DNA of 64,000 nt, taken from NCBI GenBank assembly GCA_030549335.1, contig CM060187.1, positions 55,138,203 to 55,202,202 of the forward strand, given 5' to 3'. Both the position numbers and the translations under genes were made by a program. Shown here one piece after another: positions 1 through 11,814 of the stretch (position 1 is its first letter; every line of letters begins with the position of its first letter). Below the pieces are notes generated by a model, which saw only the letters and a list, made by a program, of their open reading frames with translations, made no database searches and was not told the origin of the DNA. The DNA comes from Pontederia crassipes (lineage: Eukaryota; Streptophyta; Magnoliopsida; Commelinales; Pontederiaceae).

Positions 1-2425
1 TTCAGTTTTTCTCTCCAATTCTTGTTCCTCTGAGCCAAGTGTTAAAAAGAGAGAAGGATATTGTAAGAAAACTGTGAGTTCATTGTAACACGTGTGACTT
101 TGACTTTTGAATGGGGAAAATGTTGATGCGGTGTACCTGCATCTCGTTACCCCCCACCCACCCCACCCACACCACCACCCCACACGCTCCCGCTCTCAAG
201 CCAACATAAGCCATATGAAACAAGAAAGTGAACCATGCCAACATCAATAGGAACACATGGCTAGAGAATCATCTGATAGCAAAACATGAAGTAGGAAAGG
301 ACCTAATACCTGAAGCCTTGGCAAAACCTTCAAGGGAGTAACGCTCACATAATTCATTGACCTTTTCAATGTAACCAGCTTCCAAAGCCAGATAAACCTT
401 TATCACAAGAAAAGAGCAGAAATTTTCAACAGAAAATATATCATAATCAAGGATTTAAGCCATATGAGCAATACTGCCAACAGACCATATCGATCATCTT
501 ATGAGTTCCCCTCATTCAACCAATGCCAGGGAATATAGAAATAGAAACAAAGGCAAAGTAAATAATGGACAGAAATAAAAAAAGACAAGAAAGAGAATGA
601 GAAAAGAAGAACGATGACACTGATTTGGTATACACAATGCAGCTGCTGTTGCACTTGATGGCATCAGTCACCATGTTACAGGAAAAAAGAGGTAAGTGCC
701 CATTAAATAGCAAGAAAGGTCCTTTCAACCAACTCTCTTCTTTTAAGTTTCTATTGTCCCCAGAGAAAACAAGCAATAAAGCTGAACCTCAAAACCAAAC
801 AGGCTGCCTGTCAGGCCAGTTCAATATGAAATAATCAGGTTGACCATCATATAAATCCCAGATTACAATAATCCTCAAACACCACCCCAACCTTCAACCA
901 ACAAACAGAGAAAAAAATGACAAGCTATAACAGGGGAAACACTGGCATGCATTTCCAGTTTTCTGTCTTTAACACGATATTTGATAAACGGGAGAGGGTG
1001 TGTGCAATACTGCTGAAAGAAGTGCTGCACCCCCTCTCATAGGGACAAAGCCCACGTGCACGTGTTGGAGCACTGCAGCACTGCAGACACTATTTATCCT
1101 TAAATAAATTATAGGCCTAGCATTCCCTACAAATAAATACACAGTATAAACAACGTTCTTACCAGATAATCTAGAAGCCGTCTATCTTTGTTTGTCTTCA
1201 GTTCAGCAAGATCCCACAAACCTTTCTCAGCAAGTTTCTTTAATAAACTATAATCAAGGCAACACTAAAATTAGTGATTGACAATAACCTAACGATATCT
1301 CAATAAATTTGGCTGAAAAGCACAAGCAAACATATATGAATGATAGATATCTTTAATAACCTTTCTTTATATGAATGATAGATATCTGGAAGTTCTTGCA
1401 CAAGATTGTGCTTTTTTATCATGTCATATGCATTCTTTAGCATCTTTAGATCGGCATACTTTTGCACAAGCAAACATATCAGAGGTTTCCCCACAAAACT
1501 GGCCCATTTTTCTGCTGCTTTGAAATGGTTGTTTTGCACCATCTCCAAAAGAAAGGACTCGCCAGATATATGAATGGAAAACCTCTCCAATAAAGTTACA
1601 GCAGTCATATATGATTGTGACTCAACAAAAATAAAAATATACTGCTCAATGTATGACTTTGCTTTTTCTAGGTCTTTATCCCTTGACTCTGATCCACATA
1701 TAGCATCTGCAATATCTTGCAACTGAATATCAAATGCTTCTAGTAACTTTATTAGAACACGATCTTCATGAGTAACAACACAAGAAAGAATATCAAGAAC
1801 CAATTGGGCTGCTAAGCCCTTTGCTTTTGAAAAATCTTCTGGTGCCAGTCCTTGTGATTTGCAATGCCTGATAGATGAAAGCAGCATGTGACCAAAACCC
1901 TCAGCATATTGATTTCCCAACAGAGGCACAACATAAAGGCATTGAACAATGAATGTAAAAGGCCCAGGCTGAGGTCCATTGTGCAAGGCTCTTGACACTT
2001 GTTGCATAAGCACCTTGAACTTAGGAGTTGCTTTACGTGTACCTTCATAAAGAATTAAAATAGTGCAAACTTGCATCAGAACCACTAAATTACAGATTCG
2101 AGTTCAATATAATATATAGACGTGAACATGGACTTCCACATCTTTAGACTACATGCACAAAACATCCATACACATAATCTTTATCGCTTTGATTTTATGT
2201 CCATGAAACATTTCACATTTACCAAACAATTGTGAAAGTACCAAAGACCAAGAAGAATAAATGTCAGGAAAACCTACCATACACATAACATTCCTTCAGA
2301 AGATACAGGAAAGCAAGTGGAGAAGTGCGAGACATGTCTGAAAATGAATGCAAAAGAATAGCCAAATCCTCTTTGTCAGATTCTTCATTTGTAGTGCCTC
2401 TTTTTGCTTCCCGACGATATCTCAT
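1..2425 (-). CDS. EXD3/Mut-7-like 3'-5' exonuclease, N-terminal part (gene runs off left edge)
   Basis: I read five coding exons on the minus strand: 2425-2278 (ATG at 2425), 2042-1361, 1247-1163, 397-310, and 29 to beyond base 1. All junctions are GT-AG and phases 1, 2, 0, 1 close. The visible ~344 residues begin MRYRREAKRG and include FLYLLKECYVYGTRKAT, PGPFTFVQ-like and SYMTAVTLLERFSI blocks, then YKESLLKKLAEKG and VYLALEAGYIEKVNELCERY. As I recall the family, these match the helical N-terminal region of plant 'polynucleotidyl transferase, RNase H-like' proteins related to EXD3/Mut-7. The DEDD nuclease domain that would remove nucleotides from RNA or DNA 3' ends is not in the window. An alternative acceptor at base 71 would add 14 codons to the last exon in the same frame. 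Family assignment is from memory of conserved blocks; the domain itself is not seen. Confidence 0.72.
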
Positions 2426-3800
2426 ATTGGCTGGAGAGAACCTGCATAGTTAAAAATAATAATATGTATGTCAATATCACACTGAACATTAGAAATATGA
2501 AGATACAAGGACAAACTACACATGCTAAATCCCTTAAAACTCAGCAAATTCATGTGCTTTATCCCTGAGTGCATTAGCCATTATGGACTTAAGACAATCC
2601 TGGAAAAGGAGATCAAAAGCTAAAATAATAGTGCAAGCAAGAAAAATAGTAATGTCAAAGTAATCTAAGGCCCATACTAATTTGTGTTGTACATATCCTG
2701 CGGTATCAAAAGCACTCAGTCAATTTGAAAGTTAGTAGAAATCCAGTGTACAATAACAGCATAGAACTTTAGTGTACCCTTTTGATCAATAATACAAAAA
2801 CAAAACTCAGTCCTTTATCCGCTGAACATTAAAACAATTTATTAAAGAAATTTCTTTATAACTCAATGATGTTCAGAAAACTTTGAAATATAAACTTCTG
2901 GTACGTTAGGTTTTCTTTACATCAATTATTCATTGACATCTAAACATAAATCATGAGAAGGTTCTTTGAAGTTTCACAAACTCAAACTTCTAAAGGACTG
3001 ATATTACTTCTTATTTCATATGTTACATTAATAGTTAAATTTCCAACGTAGCTTTATTTTATATTCAGAACAAGAATATGTGAGCATAGGAAGGAACTAC
3101 TACAGTATGGTGTACAATTAACATATTCATCTTGCTCAAATATAATGAGATTTCTCCAATTTCTAATGTATAAATCATGGGTTTACATGACAGTTGATCC
3201 AGAAAGTAAAAAAGAAAAACAATGATAACATTTCTTTCACGAAAAGATGGATAAGAATACGAAATAATACCTACTTGCTGGTTTTGCCAACTTATGAAAA
3301 TGTGATCTATAGCAATTTGTACCACTTGCAGAGATGTATCTTAGAATGCTTACGCCATTTACCATCTATGCAACAGCAACAAACTATCACATCAACCTAA
3401 TTGATTCCCCTGATAGGCATAAACCGGGGAAAATATTACCATCAGGATGCTCAACATTCCGAAACGGTAAGACATGACATCTGGAACTATAGTGTTTGTA
3501 CAAAAATAAAGAAAATGAAAAAAAAAGCCGTTACTTGCATTAGATATTTTCTTCTTCGGACCTTTGAAATAGCACCAAAAAACTACATAACAGAAAACCC
3601 TACCTTGCAGAGATAGGCTTCTTAAGATTGTCTGGAGCGAGATCCAGATTGTGGGACTGTGCTATCTCATTGATGCTATAATTTTGGTTTAACCTTATGT
3701 TACTCTCCGGCGGCGGCGGAACCCTTTGAGGGGGTTTTTGGTGGGGGGGGGGGGGGGGGGGGAATATAAAGAGAAGCCAGAAATTTTTTTTTTCTCCGTT
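2278..3800 (-). other. 5' untranslated exons of the EXD3-like gene
   Basis: The ATG exon (2278-2441) starts at a CAG acceptor 16 bases upstream of the ATG, so the leader is spliced. A plausible first non-coding exon ends at 3604, where minus-strand CAAG is followed by gtaggg. Its upper end is uncertain, around 3790-3830. The 2442-3603 stretch is intron and holds nothing else that I recognise. A short exon-like block at about 2537-2600 (CAG acceptor, ATG, 14 codons, stop) could be an optional leader exon, but no donor follows it. Confidence 0.45.
3743..3762 (+). repeat. 20-base G homopolymer
   Basis: An uninterrupted run of G on the plus strand follows GGGGG and GG tracts, with CGGCGGCGG just before. 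It lies in the inferred 5' leader of the EXD3-like gene, so the transcript would carry C20 and the template strand G20. It could form a G-quadruplex. The exact length may be an assembly artefact. Confidence 0.9.
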
Positions 3801-3860
3801 GAGAAGGAACCAGAATATTAGATCGATGCTTACTTGGCTATGATTAATGGTTAATCTTAA

Positions 3861-4256
3861 AGGCGACCGTTTGGCTAGGAATTTTTTTAAAAAGGATAAC
3901 AAATTTTATTCTAAAGAATAAATATTTTATTCTAAAGAATAAATTTAATATTTTTATAATAAAATTATTTTACTATAAATAGTTTACATTTTTTATTATT
4001 ATTATACAAATTATAATATAATAATATATAGTTAATTAATGAAAAATAAAAAAGATATTAAAAAATATAAAAAATGAGAATATTTTTATTGTATGATTTT
4101 GAAATAATAAAGATATTTTTTATTTTGTACGAAAATAAGTGATTTCTTAGAATTCAAGGTGGTTTCCTTGAAAATGAATGTGATGTTATTCCTATTACGC
4201 ATTGCGTTTAGCTGTATCCAGATATTCTATCTTTTATTCACGAACTAAACGACACC
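3861..4256. mobile_element. Tourist-like MITE, copy 1
   Basis: AT-rich, 396 bp, no coding capacity. The left end AGGCGACCGTTTGGCTAGG and the reverse complement of the right end (GGTGTCGTTTAGTTCGTG) are imperfect terminal inverted repeats. TAA flanks both sides (3858-3860 and 4257-4259), the target duplication expected of PIF/Harbinger-derived Tourist MITEs. The interior resembles the element at 26743-27180, including a shared AATATAATAATATATAGTTAA stretch at about 4014. Confidence 0.65.
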
Positions 4257-5143
4257 TAATAAATGCTCGGTAGAGCGTTTTCAAGTAAAGAGAGAAATAA
4301 CAAAAAAGGATGGCCAATTAAGACGACAGCCATCCTCTTATTTATAAAAAAAGAATGAAAGAAGAAATTATTAACGTATATATATATATTAATAATGCGT
4401 AATCAGGATTAAATATTTAATGATAAATGTATAATTAATGATGCTTGTATGTTAATACTAGACGTTAATCATACTAATGTCTATTTAATGGTGGTGGTGC
4501 TACCTACTTAAATAGGTAGCATCATATTACATCCTTTGAGCGTCGTCGAGATTTAAGATCCAACTATCAAGCGTTTGAGCAAAAGCGCTCACACGCCAAA
4601 CAAGGCCCTAGGGTGAATTAAACTAGGTGCGCAATGGGTGGTTTCGTAGAATTCAAGGTGGTTTCCTTGAAAATGAAATGTGATGTTGTTATTCCTATTC
4701 CGCATTGTGTTTAGCTGTATCCAGATATTCTATCCTTTATTCACGAATTAAACGACGCCCAATAAATGCTCAGTAGAGCGTTTTCAAGTAGAGAGAGAAA
4801 TGACAAAAAAGGATGGCCAATTAAGATGACAGCCATCCTCTTATTTCTAAAAAAAGAATGAAAGAAGAAATTATTAACGTATATATGTATATATATATAT
4901 TAATAATGCATAATCAAGATTAAATATTTAATGATAAATGTATAAATAATGATGCTTGTATGTTAATACTACATGTTAATCGTACTAATGTCCATTTAAT
5001 GGTGGTGGTGCTACCTACTTAAATAGGTAGCATCTTATTACATCCTTTGAGTGTTGTCGATATTTAAGATCCAGCTATCAAGCGTTTGAGCAAAAGCGCT
5101 CGCACGCCAAACAAGGCCCTAGGGTGAATTAAACTAGGTGCGG
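4139..5143. repeat. Direct tandem duplication, two ~0.5-kb units
   Basis: Unit 1 (4139-4637) and unit 2 (4638-5143) align end to end with few substitutions and short indels. Both carry a GGATGGC/GCCATCC hairpin, an AT microsatellite, and a GCTACCTA/TAGGTAGC palindrome near the 3' end. Unit 1 begins inside the MITE above; unit 2 holds only that MITE's right ~120 bp. The duplication is therefore younger than the MITE insertion. Confidence 0.9.
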
Positions 5144-5707
5144 TTCAAACACGGTTCAAATGTGGTTCAACTTCATATGGAGTGGTTCAAGTGATTGTCC
5201 GCTTGCACCCATGCTATTCACTATTGCAGCTAACACCTTGACTAGGATGACCTTTGTTGCTTGCCGGAATGCCCTTTTCTCTGGCTTGAGCTGCCCTTAT
5301 TTGCATAACTCTCTGGTATCAATCCTATCATATGCTGATGACATGCTATTTTTCATTCATGAAACGACGACTTAGGCTAGAAAATAGGTTGTTATGGTAG
5401 AATTATTGAGGATGTGTTGGGACTCAAGGTCAACTATAGAAAGTGAGGCTTTGTCCCCTTTGGAATGAACAACGATGAAGTGATTTTATGTGCTCAAGAA
5501 CTTCGGACCCCAACAGAAAAAAGTTCCCTATACTTGGGTGGGTCTTCCAATGTTGGATTGACGCATCCATACTTGCGATTGTGATCCTCTCATTGCCAGG
5601 TTTTGGCGCAAGCTTAATGGCTGGAGTTCTAGGACGTTTTCGCGTGGTGGGCGTCTGGTCATCCTCAAGTCTGTTATGTCTACGCTTCCTATTTATTTCC
5701 TGCCTAC

Positions 5708-6778
5708 TGATGCGTGCAAATTGAGCGCAAATATACTAGCAAATATACTAGATCGAATCAAGTAATAAATAGTGAATAAGAGTGTCGAACCCACGAGGAC
5801 TAATCTAGATTCTTATCTTTCTAACTTAAATTTATTATTTGAGAAGTAACAAGAATTGATTTGAGATAAAAGTAATTCAAATGATGACAATCAAAGATAA
5901 TATGCCCTTAATAATGTGAGAGAAAATTAGAACTCAGACTTCGTATCCCTATCGCATTCTCTTAATTATCAATAATTGAATATAGACTTCTTGTCGAAAA
6001 TAAACGGATAAAAGTTATATACATTAATACGAAATGTTGCTTAAAGTAAATGACTCAAAAACTCGAGAACCTAACTATCTTAAATAGAAGTAAAATTAAA
6101 GACGTCAAAAACTCGATCAACTCCAATTTACTTTATCTAAGATGCCTTAAGACATCTCTGGAACAAGCCTTGGTCGAAATTATGCTCCAAACGATCGCCC
6201 AAAACCACAAAATCTCTAATTCTTCGATTGATTTGCAATAGCGCATAGTAGAACTTCGTCTCTCATTTTTGGTGCGGCTAGGGCTTCAAACTATGAGATT
6301 GCATGCCCCTTTACTTCGTGGTATCCATATTTATAGGGGTGGCAGCCTTCTAGGGTTCCGAGTTGAAATCGCGATTTAAATTCAAGTTAAAGTTGGCCGA
6401 AAAATCACGCGATCTGTCAATTTGACTGATTTGTACTAACTCGGGCTGGGTCTGTTCTAACTCGGGTCGAGTTTTGTTCAGATTTTATTTTCGAGTGGAA
6501 ATCGATTTGGATTCGATTTTTAACATCAACTCGGTTCGGGTATGATGCTAGCTCGGCTCGATTTCTCTTGAACTCAATCATATGTGCTCTTTGTGCTCCG
6601 TTTTGCATCCTTTTCCGATCCGATCACTTTGCACCTCCAAAATAAAACAAAATGTGGGTAGCTTTGGACTCAAAAGAAATTAAGAAAATAAATAAAAAAA
6701 TAGATGCATGCAATGGTAAAAACTACGAAAAATAACCTAAATGATGCATATAAAACATGTATGAAAATGCATGCATCA
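5708..6778 (-). mobile_element. Solo LTR (fossil), family A copy 1
   Basis: 1,071 bp, with ends TGATGC...GCATCA. The flanks CCTAC (5703-5707) and CCTGC (6779-6783) fit a 5-bp target duplication with one difference. Orientation is inferred from the Ty3/gypsy-like motif reading CTCGTGGGTTCGACAC on the minus strand near the LTR end. No internal coding region is attached. It sits inside the LINE RT-C region, so it is younger than the LINE. Confidence 0.65.
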
Positions 6779-7825
6779 CCTGCCCTGCTGATTCCCAAAG
6801 TGGTGGAGCGTTGCATTGACTCCTTCCGTCGGAGCTTCTTATGGCAAACCAATGCAAAAAATGGAAAAGGCACACACTTGGTGTCATGGGAAGATGCTTG
6901 TTACTCCGCCTCGGAGGGGGGCCTTGGTATTCTGAACCTTAGTTGCATGAACACCGCATTGCTGACCAGGTGGATCACGCACATCATGTGCCCTGACGAC
7001 GACTTGTGGTCTTATGTGATTTTGGCATGCCATGAGAACACAATGCGCTGGGAGCATGTGGCGGGAAATGGTGTGGCATAATGATGGCCATGCTGGTTGT
7101 TAAACCTCTTTTTCCGGGCGATGTCGACAATGGAACTGAGTTCTATTTCTGGATGGATAACTAGACAAATCGGGGTTCTCTTACGTCAAAATTCCCGCAG
7201 ATATTTGTCATGGCACTGAATAAAACCTTGAGAGTGGCTGCCTGCTAGTATGATGGGTTGGATGGCAGACCTGGTTCTTGGTCATCTTCTATTCGCCCCT
7301 CCTTGTCGGAATAGAGAATCAACGACCTTGCATCACTATTTGGCTAGTTGACAAACTTTAGGCCAATTAGGAGCAAAAGAGATGGTTGGAACTAGGCGAA
7401 TGGGGAATTTTCAATCCGTAGTGCTTAGCGGGCACTCTGCCAGCCAAATGATTCACTAAGTAACAATTTTAAGTTGGATTGCAGGCTAATTTGGAAATGC
7501 AAGTCACCTCTTCAAATTAGTATATTTGTTTGACTACTTAAAAAAAGAAGGATAATGACAAACATTTATCGTGCTAAGTGGGTTCAAAATGTCGATACTT
7601 GTTGGAGCATGTGTAATGATTCGAAGAAGACATCTTTCTTTGTCACTTTTTCTTTGGGTGTGTCGTGGCCCGCGAAGTCTGAACGTCTGGGTGTATGGAT
7701 TGGCTAGCACTAGGTAGGTCGTGATTTGCACCTACAAGACGAACCAGCCATTGGCTGTGCTCTGGGCTATTTGGCTACAATGCAACATCTAGTTCTTCTG
7801 TGCCGAGCAATGTTATTTTAATATT

Positions 7826-8235
7826 TTTGCACTTGCGTATGATATTATCCGCTTTAGATCTTGACCCACACAGTTTTATCAAGACACATCCTACCAAGCT
7901 AAGGATATACTAGCATATATGTCCAACATTTCTCCTATGACTTGTGCATGTGGGTATTCAAGGCATGCCTCATGCATCCTTCTCTCCTTTAGGGGATTTA
8001 ACATTCTCGTTGAGTGATAGCACCCATCATGCACAAAGGCTCACGCTGAGTGAATACCATATGTAACACTCTTGCACTTGCGTAAGATATTGCCTGTTTT
8101 GAGTCTTGGCTCGTACAATATTACTAAAAAACGTCCTACCAAGCCAAGGTCATGCTACCATATATACTCATTTCTCATGTGACTTATGCATGTGGAACTA
8201 ATCCAAGGCACGCCTCATGCATTCACGTTGACAAT
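7826..8235 (+). repeat. Diverged direct repeat in the LINE 3' region
   Basis: Segments at about 7826-7977 and 8065-8225 share GCACTTGCGTA, the CATCCTACCAAGC/CGTCCTACCAAGC block and GCCTCATGCAT. They are spaced about 240 bp apart and moderately diverged. This could be an old duplication in the LINE 3' tail or a separate repeat. Confidence 0.6.
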
Positions 8236-8411
8236 ATTACCCATTGCTTCTAGATGATGGCCAATGATTAGGTTGGTGCTTCTTTCCCCCATGTTTTTTA
8301 TGATTGGTTGTATTATTGCCCTTTGAGATATGTAACGCTTTGGTTACTTTGATCTTTGCAATGAGAATTTTTGGATGACTACTATCTTGTTAGTCATCCT
8401 TCATTTTCTGA

Positions 8412-9157
8412 AAAAAAAAATCTATACACTTCTCATGAATTCATCAATCATTTTGTTCCTTTTCATTTAGTTGTATGCTTAATAATGCCTTTGATTGTTG
8501 TTTTCGAATTGGTTTTGATCTCATGACTGGATTGTTGATTATTCGTACTTGCATTTTTCTACAATACTCGCCCGAGAGCATAGTATTTTAGTTCAAAGTT
8601 ACTCTAATTCTTAGAGGATAGCAACATTAAAGAGAATCCATTTGAAAGGAAACATCTCATTGGAGGAAATAATCGAGAAGCTTTCTTCCTCCTTTGTGTA
8701 GTGAATTATGAAGAGGTTTTGGGCATTTTTCCTATCAGGCTCTCTCTAAGGTGTTGACCTGAGAGGGTGACATCTTTGTCCAGTCACCTTCTTTGTCCAA
8801 AGTTGCTGTAAATCCAAGAGGATACTAAAATCTAAAGAATCGGTTCAAAAAAATTCTTCATTTGAGAAGTTGACTAAAAAGCCTTCTCTCTGTGTGTTTA
8901 GTGACTACTAATGACCGAAAGGTACATGTAGTTCACAAGTTTTGATGGAAAATAGATTGAAATGCGCGAACCTACAAGAGTCCTTTTTGTTGTTATGCAG
9001 TTTGGAATTATTTTCGAAAACTATTTAGAGAGTTCAATCACAAGAGTAGGCAAACACTTCACTTAGTTGTCCATGCAAAAGCTAGCTAATCATTTACATT
9101 ACAATCTTGATTGTGCATTTATCATATTTAATGAATAAATGATAGAGAACCAGTTTA
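8412..9157. other. Unassigned spacer with an imperfect internal duplication
   Basis: No gene is seen. Two similar blocks, about 8597-8715 and 8799-8925, share CAAAGTT, AGAGGATA, an AAGAGAAT-like core and a CTTTGTGTAGTGA/TGTGTTTAGTGA end. The family is not recognised; it may be internal sequence of a decayed LTR element. Confidence 0.4.
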
Positions 9158-9162
9158 ATGGT

Positions 9163-10738
9163 TGATGCGAGAATTGTGTGCGCAAAATACTAACAAGTAT
9201 ATTAGGTCGAATCAAGTAATAAGAGTAAGTATGAGTGTTGATCCCACGAAGACTAATGGCTTAAACTTTTATGATCCGACAAGTTATAGTGAGGAAGGTT
9301 AAATTAACGTTCTGTTGCAAAGAGAAAGTAAAACACAGAAACTAATCAGAAATAAAGAAGGAAAGATGTGCCTTAATTTAGAGAAGAATTCCTGTGATGA
9401 AGTTAGGGTTCAGACCTTGTATCCCCTGGTTTACTCTTAATTAACAATCAAAACATAATTAGATTTCTGTGATGGAAAGATCACTAACAATATATGTTTT
9501 GATTAAGACGACCTAACTATCACAATTATTAATAGATAAAAAATGTTAAACAAATTAACTTTTAATCTATGATAATTATGATGCATTCAGTTGCATATCT
9601 ATGTTATTAAATACTGAAATTAGTCAGATAATAATCCACAATTTTATGGCCTCAAATAGATCGTCGAAAAATTAACCTCGGATAGTCGACCCGGCCGGCC
9701 CTAGTTGAGTCTAGCAAATCAGCGCATAGAGAACTCGGCTCGGGTCATTGGGCGCGGCCCAAGTTGCATAGGTGCCTGGCTCGGGTTGATCAAGCTCGCC
9801 CGAGTTTAGTGTAAAACAAATTCTGGCGATATTTGATCAATTATCATACACAAAATTTACACGCAATTATTGAAAAATAGCTAGTAATCAACATTAAATC
9901 TATCCACTATGATAAAAGCATTAAGCAAAAGCTAAACTTTGGTTCATAGAAGTCTAAAAATCTAAAATAATTCAAGAGCAAAACTAGGATTCAACTTTAG
10001 TCTTTCCCTAATGATAAACTATTCCATAGATAATCATTTTGACATCAATACGAGAAAGATAAACATGAAAAGTTGTACTAAAAGTTACATAAGGAACTCC
10101 CAGGAGTTGATTGATGCTTCTGCTCTGCTCCTTAGTCGAGTGGACGTCGCATAAGATCACCGAAAAGTATGGAGAAAACCTTTGGAATGCACAGCACAAC
10201 AACAGCGATGAATATCTTCTCAGCGGCTAGGGCATGAGAATTCGTGAGCATGGAATGCGGCCAAAGTCCCCAAATCATGATATTTATAGGGGAGAACGAC
10301 CTCGAGTTACACGTCATTTTAGGACGTTAACTTTGTGTTAAACAAGGTAAAATTGTGAGCCATATGATAAAACAACTTCTCATAAGCAAACCCGGCTCGG
10401 GTTACCAAGGTATCCGGTTCGAGTTCGGTGGCCGTGCGCAATCCAAGTCGTGTTTGGTCTAACGATCACCCGGCCCGAGTGTAATGATGATCCGGCCCGG
10501 GTTCTTCTACATAATAGAGTTACATATGTTTTATGCTCCGATTTCCACCCTTTTTCGGTCCAATCGCTCCGCACCTTCTAATTGACAATCCTGAGATCAA
10601 AATAAATCAAATGTGGATAACTTTTGACTATAACAAAATTTTAGAAAATTAAATAAGAAAAGAGATGCATGCCATGATAAAATTATGAGAAATAATCTAA
10701 ATTATGCATGGAAAATATATATAAAATTACATGCATCA
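9163..10738 (-). mobile_element. Solo LTR (fossil), family A copy 2
   Basis: 1,576 bp, with ends TGATGC...GCATCA and a perfect 5-bp target duplication ATGGT (9158-9162 and 10739-10743). It shares the leading block (AATCAAGTAATA, then GATCCCACGAAGACTAA) and the GCATGCATCA-type end with the copy at 5708-6778. It is about 500 bp longer. Different flanks show it is an independent insertion and not the partner LTR of one element. No attached internal region. Confidence 0.75.
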
Positions 10739-10743
10739 ATGGT

Positions 10744-11814
10744 GACCCCACACTCCGTCATTTTATCATCTTGAGTAGCATTCCTTTTATTTGCATTTGA
10801 TTTTTAGCTTTTGTTTCATTGTGTCTCCTTAAGCTAAAAACCTAAAAACATCTACTTAAAGTGCTATTTGAATTTGCATTAGTGGTAGAAATCAATCTGC
10901 TTAGACCATTGAGAGTAGATTAGTACTAGTGCCATTAGTCAATTTCCCTGTGGATTTACTCCTGTTATACAACAATAAAAGTTGTGCACTTGTTGTTGTA
11001 GTTGTGTGTTTAAGTTTAATTTTTTACAACTTGTTGCTAGTGTATCTAATTGTATTTGACATTTTCAGCTAATTAAGTTTTTCACACCTTAATGCAAGCT
11101 AGGTGTGATTTTCATCCATTGACACAACTTGTGCTTGACTTGCATATCCAAATGTTGAATATATGCAATTGGTGCACAACCTCACCACACATACACACAA
11201 CATATTTCCACTTATCACTCGTATTCAAGCATCGAGATCTTCTTAAGTGTCACTCACCGTTACCTCCGTCCGCCTGCGAAGTAGTCTCATTGTCAAGTGC
11301 GCAGAGCGGTCAATGCCAAATCCATATGCTTGCAGCAGAGTCCATCGTCAAGTGATCTCCCCTCCATATCTTGGTTTCTCGAGAAGTCTGCCAGCATCAA
11401 AACAAGTAGTGGCCACCGCCATTTATCTGCTGCCTTTGTTACCTGCAACACATCTATGAGATTGCCAATATCAAGCAAACAATCCCAGTTAGAAGTAGCT
11501 ATCCCTTGAGATCCTCTACAAGCCCATTGTTACACAGACAAGCCCATGTGCATGGACCGGATCCAGTTGTTCAAATTTGTCTGATTATTTAAAGAAAATG
11601 TCATTGTTCTATTTTTAGTCATTAGCCATTAAAAACTTTGTGCAAGATTATTCACCGGAACTTAGCTATCTACCTGAGTAACTAAAAAAAATATCCCAAA
11701 TATAATACTAGAATTGCATGAAAAATAACATGAGACCCCCCAAAAATGACAATGAAACATGAAATTTTTGGGCTCCATTAAATTTGTATTTGCAATCTTA
11801 TTTAATACTCCTAG
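10744..11814. other. Unassigned repeat-like spacer
   Basis: No convincing gene. Around 10955 the phrase CCCTGTGGATTTACTCCTG resembles the conserved end region of some plant LTRs, so part may be an old LTR remnant. From about 11230 a somewhat GC-richer stretch has several short overlapping open frames with no recognisable protein. Confidence 0.35.

Larger units (their letters stand above)
5190..8411 (+). mobile_element. L1-type LINE, 5'-truncated and decayed, split by a solo LTR
   Basis: The first part (5190-5707) encodes reverse-transcriptase remnants: a CPLAPMLFTIAANTLTRM block, then SYADDM with the RT active-site pair. After a solo LTR, the LINE resumes at 6784 with PALLIPKVVERCIDSFRRSFLW, then HLVSWEDACYSASEGGLGILNL, the usual post-RT region of plant L1 elements. 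Degraded zf-RVT-like sequence follows to about 7800. A short A-run near 8411 may be the tail. The 5' end starts abruptly just after the tandem duplication, so ORF1 and the endonuclease are missing. Several stops and frame changes make it inactive. Confidence 0.8.

Noticed and set aside
30-71. Acceptor at base 71 for the last visible exonuclease exon
   Set aside because: In frame, but the acceptor at 30-31 has the better pyrimidine tract and the extra 14 residues do not look like the family; kept as an alternative.
2537-2600. Short ATG-containing block as a coding exon of the exonuclease gene
   Set aside because: Stops after 14 codons and has no GT donor.
5708-10738. The two TGATGC...GCATCA LTRs as the ends of one retroelement
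   Set aside because: They have different 5-bp flanks (CCTAC/CCTGC and ATGGT), different lengths, and the DNA between them continues a LINE.
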